Below are positions 8,777-16,855 of a DNA stretch of 64,000 bases, piece after piece. The DNA lies in assembly GCF_024171995.1 (NCBI RefSeq), contig NZ_JAMTCT010000004.1, forward strand, positions 62,001 through 126,000. The letters run 5' to 3'. Positions within the stretch are counted from its first letter, which is position 1; each line of letters starts with the position of its first letter. The translations under genes and the position numbers were made by a program. The DNA is from Promicromonospora umidemergens. GTDB lineage: Bacteria > Actinomycetota > Actinomycetes > Actinomycetales > Cellulomonadaceae. Below the pieces are notes generated by a model. The model was not told where the DNA came from, did no database searches, and worked only from the letters and a program-made list of their open reading frames with translations.

Positions 8777-8985
8777 GGCTGTCCATATTCCTGGGCTGCT
8801 CGCTCCAGCGCGTCCAGCGCATTGGCCGAAGCATCGTGCTCCTGCAGAACCAGACGCAGGTCGTCAACTGAGCGTGCGCCCGGGCGGTCCGCTTGTACGT
8901 CGCGGGCGAGATCACCTATCGGGTCCCTGCGGTGCATCTGCTCTTTCAACCACTGCCTGAACGTCTGAGGCTTCTGCTCACTCAT
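8773..8985 (-). CDS. YozE SAM-like fold protein
   Basis: This 70-residue protein contains TFRQWLKEQMHRRDPIGDLA, which matches the F-x-x-WL ... DPIGDLA-x-D core of YozE_SAM_like proteins, a small four-helix SAM-like fold. The ATG at 8985 has an AGGAG ribosome site upstream on the minus strand, so the longer open frame to 9105 is rejected. It is transcribed opposite to the surrounding ICE operons, divergent from the DprA-like gene, and coupled to a 33-residue membrane peptide. Its biochemical role is unknown even in Bacillus; nucleic-acid or protein binding is only a fold-based guess. Confidence 0.7.
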   Translation of the reverse strand: MSEQKPQTFRQWLKEQMHRRDPIGDLARDVQADRPGARSVDDLRLVLQEHDASANALDALERAAQEYGQP

Positions 8986-9204
8986 GAGCTGATCCTCTCC
9001 TGTTTGGTCCAGGCGCACTGCTCGGACGGCGCGTGGCGAGCCGGATGGAGACAGAACCGCGCGGGCAAGGACGCGAGCTCGGATCGCACCGCGAGCCGCC
9101 TCCACCGCTAGCCGCCCGCGCTCCCCGCTGAGCCTCTGCTGACCGCGTGGTGGTGCGGGTGCACCTGGTTCCTACAGGCGGCACCACACCCAGGGAGGCA
9201 TAGC

Positions 9205-10218
9205 ATGGACGAGATCGTGGAGAGGGCCGTCGATGAGCGCACGGCGCGGATCATCCTGACGCTCGGCTGCGAGCCGGGCGACGAGCTCGCCGCCCGGCTG
9301 GTCGCCGAACAGGGCGCGCTCAGCACGGTGCACCAGATCGCCGGCTCGGGCGGCTTCAACGAGCGCATTGCTCAGTGGGGTGAGGGCGTCGCCCAACGTC
9401 TAGACCTGGCCGGTGTCAACGATGTCCAGTCGCAGACGCGGGATCTCGGGCTCGGCACCCTGATCCCGTCGGACCCCGGCTGGCCCGCCCTGGCCGGGGA
9501 CGTCACGGCGCATCCTCTGGTCCTGTGGACACTCGGGAACCCCTCGGTGCTGGTCGACCGGCAGCCGCGGGTCGCCGTGGTCGGACACCGGGTGCCGACC
9601 GACTACGGCCAGCGAGTCACTCGCGATCTGGCGGCCGATCTCGCGATGCGCGGCATCACGGTCGTCACCGCGGGCGGTCAGGGCATCGACACTGCCGCCG
9701 CCATGGGGACCGCGGCTGGTGAGGGACGGTGCGTCGCGGTACTGCCCGGCGGGCTGGACCGCCCCTACCCCAGCAGCAACGCGGGTCTGTTCCACTGGAT
9801 CACGACCGACGGCGGGGTACTGGTCAGCGCTGCCCCTCCGGGTCAGCAGGCCAGTCTCGACCGGCTTCAGCTGCGCAACCGGCTCGTTGCCGCGCTGTCT
9901 GATGCCGTCGTCGTGACCGAGTCAGGGCACCGCTCCCCCGCCCTGAAGATCGCAGCAGCGGCGCTACGTCTGGGTGTCCCCGTTGGCGCGGTTCCCGGGG
10001 AGATCACCAGCCCGGGCAGCGGCGGGACCAACGAACTGCTGCGCCAGCACACGGCACGGATGATCACCCACGGCACTGATGTCATGAACCTGATCACCGC
10101 CCCACGCCCGGCCACACCAGCGGCCGTAGCGGGAGGCCGCTCCTCCCGGCACGACCCGTCGACGCCCCGGTCACCAAAGCCAGGCCCGCCCATCCCACCG
10201 GCCATGATCCCGCTCTGA
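9205..10218 (+). CDS. DprA/Smf-like DNA-processing protein on the ICE
   Basis: This 337-residue DprA homologue has an N-terminal helical region (about 1-80) and a Rossmann-like domain from about 90. That domain holds VAVVGHRVPTDYG, GGQGIDTAAAMGTAAGEG, LPGGLDRPYPSSN, LRNRLVAALSDAVVV and GVPVGAVPGE. These match the GSR-T-YG, GID, GlD-YP-N, RNR-i-a-LS and vPG blocks of DprA, but GSR has become GHR and the usual SGSLITA block is SPALKIA. DprA binds ssDNA and loads RecA. On an ICE it could protect incoming single strands or help establishment; this is inferred. The tail is Pro/Arg-rich and ends MIPL, like other ICE accessory proteins. Confidence 0.82.
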   Translation: MDEIVERAVDERTARIILTLGCEPGDELAARLVAEQGALSTVHQIAGSGGFNERIAQWGEGVAQRLDLAGVNDVQSQTRDLGLGTLIPSDPGWPALAGDVTAHPLVLWTLGNPSVLVDRQPRVAVVGHRVPTDYGQRVTRDLAADLAMRGITVVTAGGQGIDTAAAMGTAAGEGRCVAVLPGGLDRPYPSSNAGLFHWITTDGGVLVSAAPPGQQASLDRLQLRNRLVAALSDAVVVTESGHRSPALKIAAAALRLGVPVGAVPGEITSPGSGGTNELLRQHTARMITHGTDVMNLITAPRPATPAAVAGGRSSRHDPSTPRSPKPGPPIPPAMIPL

Positions 10219-10273
10219 CCTGCGACCAAGGACGAACCCGAACGACCGGCACGCCGAGACCCTGGAGCAGGTG

Positions 10274-10756
10274 ATGAACGACCACGACAAGCCGCCCGAG
10301 CTGTGGGACCTGCCGGTGGTGCGGGCGTTGGACGCGATCGAGTTCTTGCCCGGCCTGGAACCCGATCATGTCGAGTTCGACGAGTTCCGATTCCACGGCG
10401 AGGGATGGAGCGGCCCGATGCACGCGGCCGTGATCCACGCTTACCAGCCCGTGACCAGCGTCCCCTACACCGTGCGGTTCGCGGTCCAGGGCGCCACCTA
10501 CACCGTGCGAGGACGCGGCCAGCATCCGCTGACGGCCAGCGGTGTGGCCGATCTGCTCCACGTCCCGCTGGCCAGTGCCGACCGAGCTGTCACCCTGCTC
10601 GGGCGGGCGCTGACGGAGTCACTGCGGATCTACAACCAGGCCAACACCCCCGCACAGAACGGCGCCGGACGCCCCACCCCGACGGCCGCGGCCTCGCAGC
10701 CCTGGCCGTTCTCCCCCCGAGCGGGCACCGACCTGGCGCCCGGCCCCCACCTGTGA
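10274..10756 (+). CDS. Unknown ICE protein with C-terminal Leu tail
   Basis: This 160-residue protein has a beta-rich centre (VPYTVRFAVQGATYTVRGRG) followed by two helices (SGVADLLHVPLASADRAVTL and RALTESLRIYNQ) and a Pro-rich tail ending PGPHL. ATG 10274 is preceded by GGAGCAG; an in-frame GTG lies one codon earlier. The fold could be a small beta-barrel plus helical hairpin, but I recognise no family. It stands alone between the DprA-like gene and the first pseudo-methyltransferase. Function unknown. Confidence 0.55.
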   Translation: MNDHDKPPELWDLPVVRALDAIEFLPGLEPDHVEFDEFRFHGEGWSGPMHAAVIHAYQPVTSVPYTVRFAVQGATYTVRGRGQHPLTASGVADLLHVPLASADRAVTLLGRALTESLRIYNQANTPAQNGAGRPTPTAAASQPWPFSPRAGTDLAPGPHL

Positions 10757-10991
10757 TCACCAGTACCCACACCGCAGCCACCAGCCACCGGCACTCGCCG
10801 TGCACCTGAAGCGCATGAACGACCCGCCCACCTCCCCTGGCGGCTCTGGCCGACAGCCCACGAACAGGGCCGCCAGTCCCCCCGACCGGCCGCCCTCCGC
10901 CTCAGCCCTGCGCCAAGCCCGCCCGGTAGGACGGGCGCACCTGTCCGCGCAGACGACCCCAGCCGGGGTCCTTGGACCAGGAGGATCAGTC

Positions 10992-11972
10992 ATGGCGACC
11001 GAAGAAGAGCTGGACCACGCCGATACAGCAGTAGCAGAACGGCACATCACGCTTGACGCCGATGCCGGGTATGCCCTGTTGGCACAGAGGATCTGGACCG
11101 CTCTGCGCGGCCTCGGCGTGGAGCGCGGGCGGATGTCCGCGTTCGGCGACCACGCCGCCACCCTCGCCGGCGCTCCCGACCCCGACACCCGCACCAACTA
11201 CCAGGAGTGGGTAGCCGACATCCCGCCGGCCAGCCGCGCCGCCCACCCGGCATGGCCGCACGATGGCCTGTCACTGCGTGCCCGATCCGAGACCGAACCC
11301 GTGGTGCACGACCTTGTGTTCGCGTCCCTTCCGTACAGCGACCTGCACTTCCGCAGCCAGTACGGCCGGGACCGGTCCCTCGAAATACACCAGAAGTTCC
11401 TCACTAACGCCGTCGCGAGCACGTTCCCCGGCGGGATTCTCGCCGCCGTCACCACCCACCGTGTCCTGGACAACCCCGACCCGGCCGTCCGCGAGCTGCT
11501 CCTGGACAACGCCGACCTCCTGGGCGCTGTCCGTCTGCCCGCTACCGCGCTGCGGCCGCAGCTGTCCGACGACGATGCCGCGCCCATCGACCTGCTGCTC
11601 CTGCGCCGCCGCATCCCCGGCGACGCGGTCCACTCCGCGTTCTTCCTCGACGTCGCGCCCGTCGCCGTCCCCGGCCGCGTGGCGTTCGTGAACGAGTACT
11701 TCTCGATGTTCTACCCCGAGCACGTGGCCGGGACCACCGGCGTCATCGCCGATCCCGATAAGCCCAGCGGACTGCGCTACACCGTCGGCGACGGCGACGT
11801 TGCCCTCGACGTGGCCCTGGACCACACGCTGTCCAACATCGTCGCCAAAGCTCGCGCCAGGAACCTGACAGCTGTCTCCGCCACGTGGTCACCGATCGAG
11901 ACACGGCTCGCACGCGAGGCACGCCGTCCCATCCGACGCAGCAACGAACCAGGACACGACCTGGGCCTATGA
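10992..11972 (+). CDS. Degenerate N6-adenine methyltransferase-like protein (paralogue 1 of 9)
   Basis: This 326-residue protein resembles the methylase part of actinobacterial ICE methylase-helicases. It has a W-x-x-LR-x-LG helix at about 35-42, PGGILAAV at 146-153, NADLLGAVRLP at 173-183, IDLLLLRRR at 199-207 and VNEYF at 233-237. The SAM loop expected after the LG helix is replaced by FGDHAATLAGAP (51-62), and NPPF by ASLPYSD (111-117). It therefore probably does not methylate. AGGAGG precedes ATG 10992, so the upstream low-complexity frame from 10800 is rejected. The tail carries an Arg cluster and ends HDLGL. The stop overlaps the ATG of a small ORF. Confidence 0.7.
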   Translation: MATEEELDHADTAVAERHITLDADAGYALLAQRIWTALRGLGVERGRMSAFGDHAATLAGAPDPDTRTNYQEWVADIPPASRAAHPAWPHDGLSLRARSETEPVVHDLVFASLPYSDLHFRSQYGRDRSLEIHQKFLTNAVASTFPGGILAAVTTHRVLDNPDPAVRELLLDNADLLGAVRLPATALRPQLSDDDAAPIDLLLLRRRIPGDAVHSAFFLDVAPVAVPGRVAFVNEYFSMFYPEHVAGTTGVIADPDKPSGLRYTVGDGDVALDVALDHTLSNIVAKARARNLTAVSATWSPIETRLAREARRPIRRSNEPGHDLGL

Positions 11973-12091
11973 CCGTGGCCCTGCTCGTGACGGAAACCTC
12001 GACGTGGCTGACCATCTCGAGGCTTCTGAGCGGAGCCGGCTTGTGGTTCGGCGCGCTGAAGACCACGACTACCAGGACTGGCGACGGGTGA
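11969..12091 (+). CDS. Possible 40-residue protein coupled to paralogue 1
   Basis: The ATG at 11969 overlaps the stop of the preceding gene in an ATGA arrangement. The product has a hydrophobic stretch (residues 3-30, including ISRLLSGAGLWFGALK) and a Thr-rich end. Coupling to an upstream gene is the main support; there is no separate ribosome site and no recognised family. It may be a real membrane-associated peptide or a chance frame. A diverged copy of the junction sequence recurs near 12.5 kb. Confidence 0.35.
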   Translation: MTVALLVTETSTWLTISRLLSGAGLWFGALKTTTTRTGDG

Positions 12092-12102
12092 CGTGATGTG
12101 TC

Positions 12103-12282
12103 ATGAGCAGCTCCAATTCCGGCGCCGCTGGCGGTGCGATCTACGGGCTCGGCATCCTCGGAGCTCTGGTGTACTTCTGGCAGCAGGCCGACGGGTTCTG
12201 GGAACACGCGTGGTCCGTCGTCCAGGGCCTCTTCTGGCCGGCCTTCATGGTGTACGAAGGGTTCAAGGCGCTCGGCGCGTAG
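12103..12282 (+). CDS. 59-residue small membrane protein of a conserved actinobacterial type
   Basis: The product begins MSSSNSGAAGG, then has a hydrophobic segment AIYGLGILGALVYF (12-25), an amphipathic middle QQADGFWEHAWSVVQGLF, and a second hydrophobic part WPAFMVYEGFKALGA to the end. The YGLG-x-x-GALVYF ... GFW ... WPAFLVYE pattern recurs in small uncharacterised actinobacterial membrane proteins I have seen annotated as hypothetical. Start ATG 12103, stop TAG 12280. It lies directly after the coupled 40-residue ORF. Function unknown. Confidence 0.6.
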   Translation: MSSSNSGAAGGAIYGLGILGALVYFWQQADGFWEHAWSVVQGLFWPAFMVYEGFKALGA

Positions 12283-13089
12283 ACCGCCAGTCGCGTAGAA
12301 CGCGCAGCGCGCAAGCGTGCACGGTCAGGCGGTCGAGCCCTTCTTCGAGCAGGTAGATCGCAGCACCTCAAGGAGTACCAGCCGAGCGTTCCGCCACGGA
12401 CCTGACGACGGCCTGCGCCATGTGGTCACCGACCGAGACACACACGACCCGCGAATCCCGCCGGGCGACCGGACGCAACGACGCAACGGCCTCCTGCCAG
12501 GGACTGTGACCGTGGGCTGGCCAGGGCGACGACGCTCTCGGCTGCGAACAACGCGATGCTCCGCCCCCAACCGTGTCGCAGCCCGAGGCCGGGGCGGCCT
12601 CGGCGACTTCCCGACCACGGCGCCACACCCCCGTCAGCCGCACGCGGCGATGTTCCGCGGTGCCGGCCTCGACGATCTCACCACCATCGTGATTCCCGTC
12701 CCGGTCGAACCTGCCCGCGCCGCAGTCAGCCGGGCTTTGCACAACCCGATCGCCGTCCCCGGGAACCACAGAGCAGCAGGAGTCTCCCCGGGACCGTGTA
12801 AGACGCGTCCGCACCCTCATCGCACGGGCACGGGCACGGGCACGGACGGGGTAGCACCACAAGCACGCCGAGCCCTGGCTTCGGCGTGCCCACCAAGTAC
12901 CCGGCCTCACCGTCCGGACGACACCGCTCCTCGGCCGCCTCACGCCACGAAGTGTTGGCCGGCCCCGTCTCCAGTCGGCGACCGGCCCCGCACCGCCTAC
13001 ACGCGTCTCCTTCGCGCCGGGACCCGCGCAGTGCCCTGCCACGGGGCCCGGATCTCACCTGCCTCCCAGACATCCCGTGGGAGGCACCG
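12283..13089 (+). other. Non-coding or decayed segment with a diverged repeat of the paralogue-1 end
   Basis: About 800 bases hold no convincing gene. A long + strand frame (12317-13168) is a low-complexity Pro/Arg/Thr string with no domain and is rejected. From about 12400 to 12515 the bases resemble 11866-11990, the 3' end of paralogue 1 plus the start of the coupled small ORF. The best-matching block is GCCATGTGGTCACCGACCGA near 12417. A short GGGCAC tandem run lies near 12825-12845. The segment may be debris from a further paralogue copy. Confidence 0.4.
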
Positions 13090-14202
13090 ATGGGCAAGGA
13101 CACCCGCACACCCGAGCAGAAGCGCGCCGACCAGAAGGCGCAGCTGGAATCGATGCATGTCCAGCTGACCGAGGCCGTAGAAGGCCTGGTCACCGGGCAG
13201 GACTGGCGCAAGGCCGTGGAGTTCGCCGCGAGGTTCAGGAAGCGGTCGTTCAACAACGTCCTGCTGATCCGCTCCCAGCACTTGCAGGCCTACCAGGAAG
13301 GCCGGGTTCCCGGGCCCGAGCCGACGTACGTGGCCGGGTTCACGCAGTGGAAGCAGCTGGGCCGGTCGCCGCAGAAGGGCGCGTACAAGATCTATGCCCC
13401 GGTCACGAGCCGGTTCGCGTCGGCGACACCGCGGGACCCGGACTCGTGGCGCAAGCTCGCAACGGGAGAGAAGGCCCGGCCAGGCGAGTCGGTCACCACC
13501 AAGAAGACCGGGAACAGGATCGCCTCGGTCTGGGATGTCAGCCAGACCACCGGCGACCCACTACCGGAGCGGCCCCGGCCACAGCTGCTGCACGGGCAGG
13601 CACCGGACGGCCTGTGGGACGGTCTGGCCAGGATCGTCGAGCAGGAGGGCTACCGCCTGCTGGACGCTCCGGACGCCGCCTCGATCGGCGGCGCCGACGG
13701 TGCGACGGACCTGCGGGCCAAGACCGTACAGGTGCGCCTGGACCTGGACGAGATGGACCGGTGCGCCACGCTCGCGCACGAGCTGGGGCATCTTGTGCTG
13801 CTGCCCAAGGACGGTGCAGACGCGGTCGGGCACGTCGGGATCGGTGAGGTCGAGGCCGAGTCGTTCTCGCTGATGGTCGCTGCCGCGCACGGCGTGGACA
13901 CCACCAAGTACTCCGTGCCGTACGTGTCCGGGTGGGCCAGCACGGTGCCCGGGTCCACCCCGGCCGAGGTCATGCGGGCCACCGGCGAGCGGGTGCGGCA
14001 GGCTGCCCGGTCGGTCCTGGACCGGCTGGAGACCGTGCAGGTCCCCGACGGTGACCCGCCCGGCCTGGATCGTGAGGCGCTCCGTGCTTCGAGCCGTGCG
14101 GCGACGTCGCGGCGAACAGCGACGCGCTCGGGCCGCGACCGGTCCACACCGCAGGCCGGAGCCAGGCCGAGCACGCCCCCGGCCCAGGAGCTGGGACTGT
14201 GA
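13090..14202 (+). CDS. ArdC-type antirestriction protein with zinc-metalloprotease-like domain
   Basis: This 370-residue protein has an N-terminal ArdC-type ssDNA-binding domain (about 15-165), including FAARFRKRSFNNVLLI, TYVAGFTQWKQLGR and GAYKIYAPV. A metallopeptidase-like domain follows, with LAHELGHLVLLP (HExxH, about 228-239) and GEVEAESFSLMVAAAHG, which supplies the distal Glu. ArdC proteins bind incoming single strands and shield them from restriction; the plasmid pSa ArdC relates to the transported part of TraC1 primase. Start ATG 13090 has a GGAGG-like site. The tail is Arg/Ser/Pro-rich and ends PAQELGL. Its stop overlaps the next GTG, linking it to the coupling-protein operon. Confidence 0.85.
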   Translation: MGKDTRTPEQKRADQKAQLESMHVQLTEAVEGLVTGQDWRKAVEFAARFRKRSFNNVLLIRSQHLQAYQEGRVPGPEPTYVAGFTQWKQLGRSPQKGAYKIYAPVTSRFASATPRDPDSWRKLATGEKARPGESVTTKKTGNRIASVWDVSQTTGDPLPERPRPQLLHGQAPDGLWDGLARIVEQEGYRLLDAPDAASIGGADGATDLRAKTVQVRLDLDEMDRCATLAHELGHLVLLPKDGADAVGHVGIGEVEAESFSLMVAAAHGVDTTKYSVPYVSGWASTVPGSTPAEVMRATGERVRQAARSVLDRLETVQVPDGDPPGLDREALRASSRAATSRRTATRSGRDRSTPQAGARPSTPPAQELGL

Positions 14203-14942
14203 GGCCCCGGCCCGTGCCGGTCACACTGCCGCGCACCCACGTCGTGGTCGATCAGGACGGGCACCTGGCCGTCACAGTCGACGGTCAGCCTTGGCAGCCC
14301 CCAGCCCCGACCGACGGTTCCGCTCGCGCCCACACGGGCGGGCTGTCTCTGGGGCGTAGCGACCTCGAGTGGGCTCAGGAGCAGATCGCCGAGGAGCTGG
14401 ACACGCCGGTGGTGGTCCACCTGGTCGACGGCGGGCAGGCCTACGAGCCCTACTTCGTCGTCCCCGACAGCTACCGACCCCTCGAGCCGAACAGCCTGAG
14501 TGGCACCGCCGTCGGCGAGGCAGGGCCTGTCGCGGAGTCTGGGCTCGGGAGCATTCCTGGCGGCAGGGGTGGATTCACGCCGGGCGAGCCGGTGGCGCTC
14601 GTGCAGGTCGTGGGCCGCGCCGTCGCCGACGAGCACGGCGCGGTGCGCTTCCGCCTGCCTGCCGCGCTGGGCGATCGGACACGTTCCCTGCTGATCCAGG
14701 GACAGGTCTCCGGCACGACCCTCCCCTACGACGACCTGCCCCAGCCGTCCGGACACGCCGTTCCCTCCGGCGCCGCACCCGCACCAGGCAGCAGCGGAGT
14801 GCCCGACCTCGCACGCCCGTCCCCCCAATCCGGTGACCACGACGTGCGCCGTGAGCCTGTCCGACGACCCGCTCCAGCACCGGCCGCGCGTCCCACGCCC
14901 ACGGCTCCAGATGTTCCGGATACCGGGCTGGGGGCGTTGTGA
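14199..14942 (+). CDS. Unknown ICE protein between ArdC and the coupling ATPase
   Basis: This 247-residue protein has a short beta-type start (THVVVDQDGHLAVTVDGQPW), a helix (LEWAQEQIAEELDTPVVVHL), a Gly-rich middle, a second beta segment (GEPVALVQVVGRAVADEHG) and a long Pro/Ala/Arg tail ending GLGAL. No known family is recognised. GTG 14199 overlaps the ArdC stop and its own stop overlaps the TraG-like start, so all three are co-translated. Position suggests it works with ArdC or the coupling protein. Confidence 0.6.
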   Translation: MRPRPVPVTLPRTHVVVDQDGHLAVTVDGQPWQPPAPTDGSARAHTGGLSLGRSDLEWAQEQIAEELDTPVVVHLVDGGQAYEPYFVVPDSYRPLEPNSLSGTAVGEAGPVAESGLGSIPGGRGGFTPGEPVALVQVVGRAVADEHGAVRFRLPAALGDRTRSLLIQGQVSGTTLPYDDLPQPSGHAVPSGAAPAPGSSGVPDLARPSPQSGDHDVRREPVRRPAPAPAARPTPTAPDVPDTGLGAL

Positions 14943-16855
14943 GAGCGCCAGCGCGAGCGATGGGTGACGACCTGACCGATCTCGCCCTGATCGGCCTGGG
15001 TGCCCTGCTCGGCCTGTCCACCGTGCTGCGGGCAGCGGGCAGCCTCGCGGCCTGGATCACCCGGGCGAGCTCGCCGACCGGGGGCGCGCTGGCGGGGCTG
15101 GGTGCACTGGCCGACCCAGCCGACCCCGGCGCCGCGCTCGGCTGCCCCGACCTGCACCCAGTCGCCTATTGGACCACCACCGCCTTGCTCGTGGGTGTCC
15201 TGGCTGTGGTGGCGTGGCTGACGGCCCGGGCGGTGGCCGGGATGAACCACCGGCAGGCCCGCACCCCGCACCACACCCCCGGGACCGCGACGGCGCGCGA
15301 CGTCGCCCACGCCGCCTCCGCCCGCACCCTGCTCAAGCGGTCGAAGACCCTGCGCCCGTCCCTGCGCAAGCCGACCGCACCGCAGGTCGGATACCAGCTC
15401 GGGGCCGCGCACGGGCACGGCGTATGGGCCTCGGTCGAGGACTCCCTGCTCGTCCTGGGCCCACCCCGCTCCGGCAAGGGACTGCACCTGGTCGTCAACG
15501 CGATCCTCGACGCCCCCGGGCCCGTGGTGACCACCTCGACCCGCCCCGACGCCCTGACCGTCACGATCAAGCAGCGCGAGCGGGTAGGGCCGGTGGCGGT
15601 GTTCGACCCGCAGCACCTGGCCAAGGGACTGCCGGCCGGTCTGCGGTGGTCGATCGTGCGCGGCTGCGAGGACCCGCTCACCGCGATGATCCGCGCCACC
15701 GGCCTCGCCTCCGCGACCGGCCTGGGTGGGGGCGGGACGGAGAACGGCGGGTTCTGGGAAGGGATGACCCGATCCGCGCTGCAAGCCATGCTGCACGCCG
15801 CCGCCCTCGACGGGAGGACAGCGCGGGACCTGTTTGCCTGGTCCAACTCGCCGTCCGCGGCGGAGGACGCCGCGGCGATCCTGGCGTCACACCCGGGAGC
15901 GGCGCCGGGATGGGGGCAGTCGCTGGAGTCGATCATCCAGGCCGACCCCCGCACCCGGGACTCCGCGTGGATGGGTGTGAAGCAGGCCCTGTCCTGCCTG
16001 GCCGACCCCCGCGTTCTGGACACCGTCTCCCCCGCCGCGGAGGAGTCGTTCGACCCCGAAGCGTTCCTGCGGGACAACGGGACCCTGTACCTGCTGGCAA
16101 CCGGCTCTGGATCGGTCACCTCCGGACCGCTGGTCGCCGCGTTCATCGAAGACCTGGTCGAGACCGCCCGCCACCTCGCCGCCGCCTCCCCCGGTGCCCG
16201 CCTTGACCCACCACTCCTGCTGGCACTGGACGAGATCGGCAACCTCGCACCCCTACCGTCACTACCGACCCTGATGGCAGAAGGCGGCGGCACCGGGCTG
16301 ACCACGATGCCGGTATTGCAGTCGTTGTCCCAGGCCCGGGACAAGTGGGGCGAGAACGCGGCGAACGCGATCTGGGACGCCGCGATCGTCAAGGTCCTCC
16401 TGGGCGGGTCATCCTCACCCAAAGACCTGGCGGACTTCTCCACGTTGATCGGTGAGCGGGACGAGTTCACCGACACCCATACCCGCGGTGACCAAGGCTC
16501 CCGATCGGTGCAGCGGTCGGTACGCCGGGTGGCGATCATGCCGCCCCAGGCCATTCGCATGCTCCCGTTCGGGATCAGTCTGATCCTGCTGCGCGCCGCA
16601 CCACCGATCATCGCCGACCTACGCACCTGGACCGCCCGCCCGGACGCCACCCAGCTCGCGACGGACCGCACGGAGGTCGAGACCCTCCTGCAGACCACCG
16701 CCCGCCGGGCTCGGCGCGGTTCTGCCGAGGCCGATCAGAGCTCCCTGTCCGACGGCGAACTCACCGTCCAGCGCCCGGCCTCCCCGCAGGACGTGGCGGC
16801 GTCCGGCACACCGCAGTTCGCCCTGGACCAGCCTGAGGGGAAGGAGCACTCGTGA
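14939..16855 (+). CDS. VirD4/TraG-type conjugative coupling ATPase
   Basis: This 638-residue protein has N-terminal transmembrane segments (about 13-40 and 76-98) and then a P-loop ATPase: Walker A GPPRSGKG at 174-181 and Walker B LLLALDEIGNL at about 425-435. The block GGGTGLTTMPVLQSLSQARD resembles the helicase-like motif of TraM/TraG/VirD4 coupling proteins. It should bring the relaxosome, and any protein substrates, to the T4SS channel. The GTG at 14939 overlaps the previous stop; an ATG at 14960 is an alternative start. The C-terminus (GKEHS) lacks the leucine tail, as expected for a receptor rather than a substrate. Confidence 0.9.
   Translation: MRAPARAMGDDLTDLALIGLGALLGLSTVLRAAGSLAAWITRASSPTGGALAGLGALADPADPGAALGCPDLHPVAYWTTTALLVGVLAVVAWLTARAVAGMNHRQARTPHHTPGTATARDVAHAASARTLLKRSKTLRPSLRKPTAPQVGYQLGAAHGHGVWASVEDSLLVLGPPRSGKGLHLVVNAILDAPGPVVTTSTRPDALTVTIKQRERVGPVAVFDPQHLAKGLPAGLRWSIVRGCEDPLTAMIRATGLASATGLGGGGTENGGFWEGMTRSALQAMLHAAALDGRTARDLFAWSNSPSAAEDAAAILASHPGAAPGWGQSLESIIQADPRTRDSAWMGVKQALSCLADPRVLDTVSPAAEESFDPEAFLRDNGTLYLLATGSGSVTSGPLVAAFIEDLVETARHLAAASPGARLDPPLLLALDEIGNLAPLPSLPTLMAEGGGTGLTTMPVLQSLSQARDKWGENAANAIWDAAIVKVLLGGSSSPKDLADFSTLIGERDEFTDTHTRGDQGSRSVQRSVRRVAIMPPQAIRMLPFGISLILLRAAPPIIADLRTWTARPDATQLATDRTEVETLLQTTARRARRGSAEADQSSLSDGELTVQRPASPQDVAASGTPQFALDQPEGKEHS

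Noticed and set aside
12317-13168. 283-codon + strand open frame before ArdC
   Set aside because: Composition is a Pro/Arg/Thr/His string with no fold or family, and it overlaps the true ArdC start with its ribosome site.
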